Below are positions 1 to 6,645 of a stretch of 26,388 nucleotides of DNA, piece by piece (within the stretch, counting starts at the first letter, position 1; each line of letters opens with the position of its first letter). The notes under the pieces were generated by a model. That model saw only the letters and a program-made list of their open reading frames with translations. It searched no databases and was not told the origin of the DNA. The position numbers were made by a program, and so were the translations under genes. The stretch lies in contig NZ_JAVVQU010000040.1 of NCBI RefSeq assembly GCF_036655075.1, positions 1-26,388 of the forward strand, given 5' to 3'. The stretch is from Holtiella sp036655075. Lineage in GTDB: Bacteria > Bacillota > Clostridia > Lachnospirales > Cellulosilyticaceae.

Positions 1-8
1 TATTTTCA

Positions 9-64
9 TATATAAACAGAACAGCCCCTAGTCTATTTGACAGAGGGGCTGTTCTGTTTATATA
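9..64. terminator. Long hairpin downstream of the UppS-like gene
   Basis: A perfect 21-bp inverted repeat (9-29 with 44-64) encloses a 14-nt loop, just after the stop codon of the minus-strand prenyltransferase gene. It is GC-rich near the loop (GCCCC/GGGGC). Neither side has a clean T-run, so it is probably a bidirectional terminator or transcript-end stabiliser and not a textbook intrinsic terminator. Confidence 0.7.
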
Positions 65-79
65 TCACTAGTTTGTGCA

Positions 80-721
80 TTAACCACCTAAGGTGATATC
101 TTGGTTATTATACCAATTTAAAGCAGCTAAGAAATGATCCTCGTTAAAGTCGGGCCACATATCGTCTAATGCAAAAATATCTGCATAAACAGATTGGACC
201 GGTAAGAGTCCGGAAAGACGTTGACGACCGCCAAGACGAATAACCAAGTCTATACGAGAAATGTCTCTAGAATGCAAGGAATCGTAAATGCTTTTACGAT
301 TCTTACTGTCTGTATGCATATCTCCAAGATCCCATTCCCAACCGTAGTTAACAAGAAAGTTAACTTTGATTTCGCCACTGTCTGGATTGGTACGGGTTGT
401 ATAAGGAAGAAGCTCTTTGGGGAAGCAATCGGACTCGGTATTCCCTACAACAAGTAGGGATACATTTTCATTCTCGATCAGTTTTACGGCATCAACACAA
501 GCTTTAGAGAAAGCCTCCACTTGAGTTTTGGGACGCTTGCAGTTATCTGTTGTAAAACCGTAGTAAGTAACTTCTTCTACTCCGTATTTACGACAAAGTT
601 TCAGAAAGAGTAGTCCAGGGTCTAACCCGTGGTTGTATCCCTCATGTTTATCTAGACCAGCAGACTTAGCCCAACGTCTGTTGCCATCAGGTATAACAGC
701 AATATGTTTTGGAATGCGCAT
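80..721 (-). CDS. Cis-prenyltransferase, UppS family, divergent short paralogue
   Basis: A cytoplasmic enzyme of the undecaprenyl diphosphate synthase family, which condenses isopentenyl diphosphate onto an allylic diphosphate. Visible motifs are DGNRRWA near residue 12 (the catalytic Asp), a degenerate FTTDNCKRP (usual FSTENWKRP), R162..R168LS170 for pyrophosphate binding, and WPDF at 189-192. It has about 213 residues, against about 240-250 for typical UppS. Two family-conserved acidic positions differ: the Glu after RxGG is Arg166, and the Glu equivalent to E. coli E213 (a metal ligand) is Asp181. The AAAGGAGG site (731-738) is 9 nt from the ATG at 721 but only 3 nt from an in-frame ATG at 727, so I chose 721. 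It lies 64 bp after a zinc-ribbon gene on the same strand, with no cdsA nearby. The usual uppS probably lies elsewhere, and this copy may make a different chain length or be a specialised paralogue. Confidence 0.85.
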   Translation of the reverse strand: MRIPKHIAVIPDGNRRWAKSAGLDKHEGYNHGLDPGLLFLKLCRKYGVEEVTYYGFTTDNCKRPKTQVEAFSKACVDAVKLIENENVSLLVVGNTESDCFPKELLPYTTRTNPDSGEIKVNFLVNYGWEWDLGDMHTDSKNRKSIYDSLHSRDISRIDLVIRLGGRQRLSGLLPVQSVYADIFALDDMWPDFNEDHFLAALNWYNNQDITLGG

Positions 722-785
722 AGGCATACACCTCCTTTATCTTATACAGTTTTAACGAGAATAGAAAAAATATACATGTGTTAGA

Positions 786-938
786 TTACTCTTTTTCTTT
801 TGCTACATTCTTTTCTTTAACACGGCGAGAAGAAATAAGTTTCTTACAGTTGTTACAGAAATAGTTACTTGCACCACAAGCATTGATTTCTTCAACTTCT
901 TGTTGATTACAATCTGGACAAATAAGTTTTTCTTTCAT
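786..938 (-). CDS. Small zinc-ribbon protein (50 aa)
   Basis: A 50-residue reading frame with CPDC at residues 7-10 and CNNC at 28-31, a classic two-knuckle zinc ribbon, followed by a highly charged lysine-rich tail. It has a strong GAGGAGG ribosome site (948-954) 9 nt before the ATG. It lies upstream of the UppS-like gene on the same strand and is probably co-transcribed with it. The function is unknown. Similar tiny ribbons can be nucleic-acid binding or protein-interaction modules. Confidence 0.75.
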   Translation of the reverse strand: MKEKLICPDCNQQEVEEINACGASNYFCNNCKKLISSRRVKEKNVAKEKE

Positions 939-1103
939 AAGCGAAAGCCTCCTCTTTTTTAGCTATTGTATAAAATAGTAGTTACTAAAATAGCTTGATT
1001 AGCTAAATGATATAACATAGAAGTTGTAGGCGCAATGTGTATATCTGAAATGTTTTCTTAAAAGTATATAATGTTAAGACTAAAAAAAGTACAGGTCCTA
1101 CAC

Positions 1104-1132
1104 TTGCAATTTATTTTAGAGAGGGGTATAAT
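1104..1132 (+). promoter_or_regulatory. Promoter of the ribU leader
   Basis: TTGCAA (1104-1109) and a perfect TATAAT (1127-1132) separated by 17 bp. Transcription would start near 1139, about 25 nt before the FMN aptamer. Confidence 0.8.
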
Positions 1133-1164
1133 AAGCTCATAAAATTAAATAAAAAAGCTAACTT

Positions 1165-1284
1165 AATTCTTCAGGGCAGGGTGAAATTCCCGACCGGCGG
1201 TATAGTCCGCGACTACATTCTTCGGAATGTATTGATTTGGTGAGATTCCAAAACCGACAGTAAAGTCTGGATGGTAGAAGAGTT
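1165..1284 (+). ncRNA. FMN riboswitch (RFN element)
   Basis: The conserved RFN blocks are all present: AGGGCAGGGTGAAATTCCCGACCGGCGGT-type core at 1173-1201, CCGCGA at 1208-1213, GGTGAGATTCCA at 1239-1250, and CCGACAGTAAAGTCTGGATG at 1254-1273. P1 is formed by 1165-1172 with 1277-1284. The variable stem is a 7-bp hairpin capped by a UUCG tetraloop (1214-1231). It precedes an intrinsic terminator and the riboflavin transporter gene. FMN binding is therefore expected to shut off ribU by premature termination. Confidence 0.97.
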
Positions 1285-1425
1285 GCATGTGAAGCATATA
1301 TTATAGAGAGTAATCTTTTGTATAGAGTGAGAGGCATATAGGTATACATACATTAAGTATATAGATATGCGTACACCACTACATAGAAATATTTCATAAA
1401 GTATGCAATGATTATACAAAAAACG

Positions 1426-1458
1426 GCAACCCTAAGAATAAAATTGGGTTGCTTTTTT
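1426..1458 (+). terminator. Riboswitch-controlled intrinsic terminator
   Basis: A 7-bp stem GCAACCC/GGGTTGC (1426-1432 with 1446-1452) followed by six Ts, placed 10 nt before the ribU ribosome site (AAGGAGG, 1468-1474). It is the expression platform of the FMN riboswitch. The 139-nt spacer between aptamer and terminator also holds a hairpin (GCATAT 1334-1339 with ATATGC 1365-1370). Confidence 0.9.
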
Positions 1459-1480
1459 AGTATCTCAAGGAGGATGCTTT

Positions 1481-2104
1481 ATGCAAAACAGTAACAAATT
1501 ATTATCTACACAAAACATTATTAAAATGGCCTTTTTAAGTGCCATTGCTGCTATTTTAATGCAGTGGGGGATTAAGCTACCAGCTATTTTCCCAAGCTTT
1601 TTAGAAATTGATTTCAGTGAGGTGCCAGCACTTGTAGCTATTCTTACAATCAATCCATGGGCTGGTATTGTAGTTGTTGTCATCAAAAACCTTTTAAAAG
1701 GTTTATTGTTTGGATCAAGTACAGGATATGTTGGCGAACTTGCGAACATGCTTATCTCTATTGGATATGTACTGCCACTTACATTAGTTGTAAGAAAAAG
1801 CAAAGAGATGAGACATATTACAAAAGGTATTATTGGAGGGATTTTTGGAATTATGATAACAGGGGCAATAGTAAACTACTTCATTACTATTCCACTTTAT
1901 GCACAAGTATTTATGCCAATGGAAACAATCATTGAAATTGGTCATGCTATTATTCCAGCAGTTACTGACAAATTTACACTCGTTATGCTTTCTATCACAC
2001 CATTTAACCTTGTAAAAGGAACTTTAGTAGCGGTAGCCAGTGTTGCTTTTATCAAAGCACTTCAACCGGCACTAAAATATTTAATGCCTAAAAAGGCTGC
2101 ATAA
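1481..2104 (+). CDS. ribU: Riboflavin ECF transporter substrate-binding subunit RibU
   Basis: The S component of an energy-coupling factor transporter. It is a membrane protein that binds riboflavin outside the cell and docks on a shared EcfA-EcfA'-EcfT module encoded elsewhere. The 207-residue protein has about six hydrophobic segments. It carries the RibU-type motifs FPSFLEIDFSEVPAL (about residues 37-51) and GELANML (about 86-92), and a basic C-terminus. The AAGGAGG site lies 6 nt before the ATG. The FMN riboswitch in its leader independently supports riboflavin as substrate. It is monocistronic, closed by a strong terminator. Confidence 0.93.
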   Translation: MQNSNKLLSTQNIIKMAFLSAIAAILMQWGIKLPAIFPSFLEIDFSEVPALVAILTINPWAGIVVVVIKNLLKGLLFGSSTGYVGELANMLISIGYVLPLTLVVRKSKEMRHITKGIIGGIFGIMITGAIVNYFITIPLYAQVFMPMETIIEIGHAIIPAVTDKFTLVMLSITPFNLVKGTLVAVASVAFIKALQPALKYLMPKKAA

Positions 2105-2124
2105 TGAAATGAATATATAGAGAA

Positions 2125-2165
2125 GAAAAGACCACTTAGCTCTTAGGAGTTAAGTGGTCTTTTCT
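2125..2165 (+). terminator. Intrinsic terminator after ribU
   Basis: An 18-bp stem (2125-2142 with 2147-2164, one G-T pair) with a 4-nt loop, ending in TCTTTTCT. It closes the ribU transcript. Confidence 0.9.
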
Positions 2166-2308
2166 GTGAGGTTAAGGGAGAGGAACATAAGTGAAAGCAA
2201 AAATAGATTGTTGTTGATTGTACATTTAGTATATGTCGTAGCCTCAAAAATATGCATAAAATAAAGGTGAATAAGTTATACTTTGAATACATAAAAGCTT
2301 GGAAAGAG

Positions 2309-2337
2309 TTGAAACTTATAGCGAACAGTATTACAAT
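2309..2337 (+). promoter_or_regulatory. Promoter of the tsaE-tsaB-rimI operon
   Basis: TTGAAA (2309-2314) and TACAAT (2332-2337) with a 17-bp spacer. Transcription would start near 2344, which excludes the upstream in-frame ATG at 2346 as an efficient start of tsaE. Confidence 0.75.
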
Positions 2338-2369
2338 AATGCTTAATGACAAAAAGAAAGGAACCCCCT

Positions 2370-2786
2370 ATGGAATGGATTAGTTTATCAGAAAAAGAAA
2401 CTTTTAATAGAGGTTATGAAATAGGAAAAAGTGCAAAGCGTGGGGACATTTATTGCCTACTTGGAGACTTAGGTGTAGGTAAAACTGTTTTCTCAAAAGG
2501 TTTTGCAAAAGGGCTTGGCATTACAGAACATATTACAAGTCCAACCTTTACAATTGTACAAGAGTATGAAAATGACATGCCACTTTATCATTTTGATATG
2601 TATCGTATTGAAGACCCAGAAGAGTTGGAGTTTATTGGATATGAGGATTATTTCTTTGGAGAAGGTGTATGCTTAGTAGAATGGGCAAATAATGTTCCAG
2701 ATGCTATTCCAACGTCAGCTAAATGGATTACAATAGAAAAAGATTTAGAGCAAGGTTTTGACTATAGAAAAATTACAATGGAGTAG
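2370..2786 (+). CDS. tsaE: tRNA t6A biosynthesis ATPase TsaE
   Basis: The ATPase subunit of the TsaB-TsaD-TsaE complex that installs threonylcarbamoyl on A37 of ANN-decoding tRNAs. The Walker A motif GDLGVGKT is at residues 32-39. The family signatures SPTF (57-60), HFDMYR (74-79) and VEW (103-105) follow. Translation from 2370 gives 138 residues, slightly below the usual 150 or so. An AAAGGA site (2357-2362) sits 7 nt upstream. The longer frame from 2346 would add MTKRKEPP but lies at the predicted transcription start. It is the first gene of a tsaE-tsaB-rimI operon, with 8 bp to tsaB. Confidence 0.95.
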   Translation: MEWISLSEKETFNRGYEIGKSAKRGDIYCLLGDLGVGKTVFSKGFAKGLGITEHITSPTFTIVQEYENDMPLYHFDMYRIEDPEELEFIGYEDYFFGEGVCLVEWANNVPDAIPTSAKWITIEKDLEQGFDYRKITME

Positions 2787-2794
2787 GTGAATAG

Positions 2795-3499
2795 ATGAAT
2801 ATAATAGCAATAGATGCTTCAGGATTATCAGGAAGTGTAGCTTATATTAGTGATTATAAATTAGTAGGAGAATACTACATTTGTCACAAGCTGACTCACT
2901 CACAAACGATCATGCCAATGCTTGAACATCTTAAAAATATGATTGGATTAGATTTAGAAACAGTAGATGCGATTGCTGTTACAAGTGGACCAGGTTCCTT
3001 TACAGGCATTCGTATTGGTGTAGCTACTGCCAAAGCTATGGCACTGGCTATTGGTGTACCTATTATTGGAATTCCAACATTAGATGTAATGGCACACAAT
3101 ATTCCATTTGCAGAGCAAATCATTTGTCCAATTATGGATGCTAGAAGAAATCAAGTGTATACAGCTATTTACAAATGGCAAGCAGGTAAACTTCAAAGAG
3201 AAGGTGACTACTTAGCTATAGAAATTGATGAACTTCTTGAAAGATTAGAAGGTAGAAAAACTATTTTTCTAGGTGATGGAGTAGATGTCTTACAAGGTAA
3301 GATTACGCAAGTAATGGGGGAAGCTGCCCTATTTGCACCAAGTTTTGTACACATGCAAAGAGCAAGCGTACTTGCACAACTTGCTTGTGAGGCTTTTGAA
3401 AAAGGTGAAATAGTAGATGCAGATGCATTTGTACCTATGTATCTAAGAAAGAGTCAGGCGGAAAGAGAACTTGAGGAGAGAGAAAATAGTGGTCATTAG
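2795..3499 (+). CDS. tsaB: tRNA t6A biosynthesis protein TsaB
   Basis: An inactive ASKHA-fold paralogue of TsaD that dimerises with TsaD in the t6A complex. The N-terminal MNIIAIDAS strand and the signature SGPGSFTGIRIG (64-75) are typical, and the length (234 aa) fits the family. It lacks the HxEGH metal motif that TsaD has. Its 3' end overlaps rimI by 11 nt, indicating translational coupling. Its partner tsaD lies about 20 kb downstream at 23177. Confidence 0.95.
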   Translation: MNIIAIDASGLSGSVAYISDYKLVGEYYICHKLTHSQTIMPMLEHLKNMIGLDLETVDAIAVTSGPGSFTGIRIGVATAKAMALAIGVPIIGIPTLDVMAHNIPFAEQIICPIMDARRNQVYTAIYKWQAGKLQREGDYLAIEIDELLERLEGRKTIFLGDGVDVLQGKITQVMGEAALFAPSFVHMQRASVLAQLACEAFEKGEIVDADAFVPMYLRKSQAERELEERENSGH

Positions 3500-3926
3500 A
3501 AAGGCAACTCTAGGGGATGTACAATCTATTTACGAGATAGAAGTAGACTCTTTTAGTGTGCCTTGGTCACTTGAATCTATTGCTAAAGAGCTAGAAAGTT
3601 CAGTGGCGTATTATCTCATTGCGGAAGAAGAGGGACAAGTCCTAGGCTATGCAGGGCTATGGAACGTAGTTGGTGAAGGGCAAATTACTAATATTGCTGT
3701 TCGCCCAAGTGGAAGACGAAAAGGCATTGGCAAACAACTTATAGAAGGGCTTATGAGCTACGGGCAAGATAGAGCCTTAGAGGTCCTTATTTTAGAAGTA
3801 CGTGCAAGTAATGAGCCTGCAATCAACCTCTATACAGGAGCAGGCTTCACAGAAGTTGGGAAGAGAAAAAATTACTATACCAAGCCAACAGAAGATGCTT
3901 TATTAATGGCATATGCTTTTATATGA
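3489..3926 (+). CDS. rimI: Ribosomal protein bS18 N-terminal acetyltransferase RimI-like
   Basis: A GNAT acetyltransferase. The acetyl-CoA loop motif RRKGIG is at 76-81 and follows the strand ITNIAVRP. LEVRASN and NLYTGAGF match RimI, and counting from the GTG at 3489 places the Glu at 103 and the Tyr at 115, the positions of the catalytic residues in enterobacterial RimI. The start is GTG 3489, with AGGAG (3474-3478) 10 nt upstream inside tsaB. A TTG at 3471 is in frame but has no suitable ribosome site. The tsaE-tsaB-rimI order is common in Firmicutes. The in vivo substrate is inferred from the family. Confidence 0.92.
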   Translation: MVIRKATLGDVQSIYEIEVDSFSVPWSLESIAKELESSVAYYLIAEEEGQVLGYAGLWNVVGEGQITNIAVRPSGRRKGIGKQLIEGLMSYGQDRALEVLILEVRASNEPAINLYTGAGFTEVGKRKNYYTKPTEDALLMAYAFI

Positions 3927-3927
3927 T

Positions 3928-3979
3928 AAAACACCCGTAAGGTTAAGAAGTAAAATTTCTTATAACTTACGGGTGTTTT
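3928..3979. terminator. Terminator between convergent genes
   Basis: AAAACACCCGTAAG (3928-3941) pairs with CTTACGGGTGTTTT (3966-3979), with further pairing inside. The A-rich 5' side and T-rich 3' side suit bidirectional use between rimI and the minus-strand gene ending at 3990. Confidence 0.85.
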
Positions 3980-3989
3980 GTATTAAGTG

Positions 3990-4343
3990 CTACTCATCAA
4001 ATAGTCCTTCTAACCCTCCGAAAAGGTTGTCACTTGTTCCTGCCTGAATCTGAAACTCATAAGGCTTAATGGTATGACTTGTTAAAAGTTCATCTAAGGA
4101 AGTGAAAGTTGCACTGCTATATTTATCAATAAAGTTTTCCATACAATTTTCATCATCTAAAGCTTCTATCTCAGAGCATATCTCGGCAAGAGAAACAGGC
4201 TCTTGTAGAACTTCTTTTTGGATAGTAGCAAGAGTACAGCTTAGAGATTCTTGACTACCAATGAGTTTTTCAAGACTGAGTTCAGCTAAGGGTGCATCTA
4301 AAATAGTTTGTAACTGACACATTGGTTTTACTTTCTTTTTCAT
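3990..4343 (-). CDS. Hypothetical acidic protein, 117 aa
   Basis: Not recognised. A soluble, mostly helical, acidic protein with a basic N-terminus (KKKVK), three scattered cysteines that do not form a metal motif, and a Gly/Phe-rich C-terminus (LFGGLEGLFDE). It has no signal peptide and no transmembrane segment. An AGAAGGAA site sits 9 nt before the first ATG, favouring it over the internal Met at residue 8. It has its own apparent promoter in the 70-bp gap behind the APC transporter gene, so it need not be co-transcribed with it. Confidence 0.7.
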   Translation of the reverse strand: MKKKVKPMCQLQTILDAPLAELSLEKLIGSQESLSCTLATIQKEVLQEPVSLAEICSEIEALDDENCMENFIDKYSSATFTSLDELLTSHTIKPYEFQIQAGTSDNLFGGLEGLFDE

Positions 4344-4381
4344 AGTAGGATTCCTTCTTAGTCAATAAGTTAGTCCTATTT

Positions 4382-4410
4382 ATGATAGCGTAAAACAAGA
4401 TATTGTACAA
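4382..4410 (-). promoter_or_regulatory. Promoter of the 117-aa gene
   Basis: On the minus strand, TTGTAC (4410-4405) and TATCAT (4387-4382) are separated by 17 bp. The -35 box lies inside a perfect 12-bp palindrome TATTGTACAATA (4401-4412), adjacent to the stop codon of the transporter gene. The palindrome could be an operator. Confidence 0.5.
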
Positions 4411-4413
4411 TAC

Positions 4414-5910
4414 TCAACTATTTTGTTTGGATTCATAATTATGGTAAAGCAAGAGTGCAACAATAGCAAAAATAACTGGACCACCACCTGCAAAGAGTGT
4501 GTCTATCCAATAGCCTTTAGCAAGACCTGGTTCAATAATAGAAAAGATATTCGCAAATCCAATAGTAATGGTTACAATAATAGAAGCAACAAGGGATACA
4601 CCATAACTTTTATAAATGGCAAAGGGTTTGACAATATGCTCTTTTTTCTTAAAGAAAGGAAAGGCAATAGCGAGGAACATATAAGGAATAGTCATGGCTA
4701 CGTTGGTCATTGTAACAAGCTTGTTGAAAAGTGCTGAGGCATTATCTCCACCAAAAGAAACGACCAAAATGAGTATGATTACAAGTGTTGCTTGGAACCT
4801 CATAGCGTAGGCTGGCATATTATTTTTAGTTTCGGTAAAACGTTTTGGCCAAATGCCAGCAGGTGTTCCTTCAATAAGTTGTTTAAGTGGTGAGTAAATC
4901 AAAGTGAAGAAAGCACCTGTCAAGGCTAGGAACATGGAGAGTCCTACAAGGCGTGCCACCCACATACCTATTGCTAAGCTTGTAGCTTCTGCTAAGCCGA
5001 AGCCTATGGCAAGAGTATATCCTAAGTTTTGCATCACAATATAAGTAACATTGGCGGTATTAACGGCAGGAAGAGAAAGTATGGCTTCCCAGTTAATGAA
5101 GATACCCATAAGGAAAATGCCTAAAGAATAGCCAACAGAAATAACAATGGCAGAAATGGTAACACCTACAGGAAAAGTCTTTTCTGCATTTTTAGTCTGG
5201 TCTACAAGCCCACCAACAGCCTCAATACCTCCATAGGCAAAGATTGCGTAAGTTAAAAATGAAATAATAGAAAGTGGAGATTGATAAGCTGGATTGGGTG
5301 AAACGGCAAAAGTACGAAGACCGTCATTAATAGGCTGAGCAAATTGTCCTCCATGTAGAGCAAGTACAATCAATCCACCTACTAGGAGCACTACGTTTAA
5401 GAGCATAATAGCAAGTCCACCTACAGAGGTGATTTGTTTAATCTTATCTAACCCCTTTGTAGAAACAAAGGTAACGAGTAAGACCCAGAGCGCAGCAAGT
5501 ATACCGAGCCACTTGGTAGGACTCATTCCAAAGTAGGTCATAGTTTGAGTAAGGTCACGACCAAATATTGCATTAGAAAGCGGTACCCATATGGTTGTAG
5601 AAACATTAACTTGCCATACGAGATAAGAAGCATACCACATGAAAGTACCTATAAAAGCATATTTAGGACCTACAGAACTTGCCATCCAAGAATAGATACC
5701 GCCTTTTTCGTGTTTGTAGGCAGCACCATATTCAGCCATCATAAAGGCATAAGGTAGGAAGAACAGCAAGGCACCTACTAAATACCATGGAATAGCACCA
5801 TAGCCCATCAAGAAGAAAGCTCTTGGCATATTGGCAAATCCATATACAGATGTGAAAATCATAAGTACAAGTGAAAATAAAGTTAGTTGTTTTGTTGAGT
5901 CCTGAGACAT
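4414..5910 (-). CDS. yjeM: APC-superfamily amino acid transporter, YjeM-like
   Basis: An inner-membrane amino acid permease of the glutamate:GABA antiporter branch of the APC superfamily. The 498 residues form about 12 hydrophobic segments. The beginning (LVLMIFTSVYGFANMPRAFF), the YGGIEAVGGLVD segment and the TGAFFTLIYSPLKQLIEGTP segment closely resemble enterobacterial YjeM as I remember it. The substrate has not been established for that family. An AAAGGAGGA site precedes the ATG. It is probably transcribed alone, divergent from the gene at 6088. Confidence 0.85.
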   Translation of the reverse strand: MSQDSTKQLTLFSLVLMIFTSVYGFANMPRAFFLMGYGAIPWYLVGALLFFLPYAFMMAEYGAAYKHEKGGIYSWMASSVGPKYAFIGTFMWYASYLVWQVNVSTTIWVPLSNAIFGRDLTQTMTYFGMSPTKWLGILAALWVLLVTFVSTKGLDKIKQITSVGGLAIMLLNVVLLVGGLIVLALHGGQFAQPINDGLRTFAVSPNPAYQSPLSIISFLTYAIFAYGGIEAVGGLVDQTKNAEKTFPVGVTISAIVISVGYSLGIFLMGIFINWEAILSLPAVNTANVTYIVMQNLGYTLAIGFGLAEATSLAIGMWVARLVGLSMFLALTGAFFTLIYSPLKQLIEGTPAGIWPKRFTETKNNMPAYAMRFQATLVIILILVVSFGGDNASALFNKLVTMTNVAMTIPYMFLAIAFPFFKKKEHIVKPFAIYKSYGVSLVASIIVTITIGFANIFSIIEPGLAKGYWIDTLFAGGGPVIFAIVALLLYHNYESKQNS

Positions 5911-6025
5911 AAATGTCCTCCTTTTTTACGTTGTTCAATTAGTAATTAGAATGCACAAAAATGTAAAAATCATGCTTCAACATAAAAAAAATTCAATTAA
6001 ATATAAGAGGTGGCCTAAGCTTAAT

Positions 6026-6055
6026 TTGATAAAAACAATAGTTTGTGTATATAAT
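6026..6055 (+). promoter_or_regulatory. Promoter upstream of the 185-aa gene
   Basis: TTGATA (6026-6031) and a perfect TATAAT (6050-6055), 18-bp spacer, about 30 bp before the ribosome site of the gene at 6088. Confidence 0.65.
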
Positions 6056-6087
6056 AGAAGATACAGCATGAATAGATGGAGGAAAGT

Positions 6088-6645
6088 ATGGAACAAATAG
6101 AGAAACAACCTCTTAATACTAAAAAAGCAGTTTTAGAGGCTATAGAAGATGCAAGAAAACAAGCTAAAGAAGGATTACTAGTTGAACAGGTAGAACAACT
6201 TTATAAAGAAATTTATGATGCCATTGAAGCAATGAGCGTAAATGTGAAGTCTAATACAATTGTGTTCTTAAAAACAGAGCTTAATAAAACGCTTATTAAA
6301 TACCGCCCAGCGGAAATTACTCAAAAAGTAGATTATTTCATGGAGTTTTTCAAACAAGCTTATCCAGAAGGAAAACGTCGTAAGGATTTTACTTATACTT
6401 TAGTAGATCCAGATAAGATTACAGCGGATCAAATTGTTGAAACATTAAAATTTGTTAATGCTCATTGTAAAGCAAATAAAATGACTAAAGAAGAAAAACA
6501 GGCTATTCTTCCAATGATTGAAAGAGTAGCCAAGACAGATAGTTTAAGACATATTAACCAAGTACGTAGTATGGAATACTTAAGAAAAGCAATGCACGTA
6601 CGTATTGAAAAAACACCTAAAGGGCATAGACTTACCAACGCTTAA
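6088..6645 (+). CDS. Hypothetical helical protein, 185 aa
   Basis: Not recognised. A soluble, charged, largely alpha-helical protein with no signal peptide or membrane segment. The N-terminal third is acidic and may form coiled coil (AVLEAIEDARKQAKEG through YKEIYDAIEAM). The centre has an aromatic stretch (VDYFMEFFKQAYPEG) and the C-terminus is basic (RKAMHVRIEKTPKGHRL). An in-frame ATG at 6076 overlaps the GGAGGA ribosome site (6078-6083), so the ATG at 6088 is the likelier start. The stop codon overlaps the stop of the convergent oxidoreductase remnant. Confidence 0.75.
   Translation: MEQIEKQPLNTKKAVLEAIEDARKQAKEGLLVEQVEQLYKEIYDAIEAMSVNVKSNTIVFLKTELNKTLIKYRPAEITQKVDYFMEFFKQAYPEGKRRKDFTYTLVDPDKITADQIVETLKFVNAHCKANKMTKEEKQAILPMIERVAKTDSLRHINQVRSMEYLRKAMHVRIEKTPKGHRLTNA

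Noticed and set aside
1158..1419. Minus-strand open frames over the ribU leader
   Set aside because: They are antisense to the FMN riboswitch, with no ribosome site and no coding character.
4423..4737. Plus-strand open frame within the transporter gene
   Set aside because: Antisense shadow of the YjeM-like gene, Asn/Lys-rich and with no homology.
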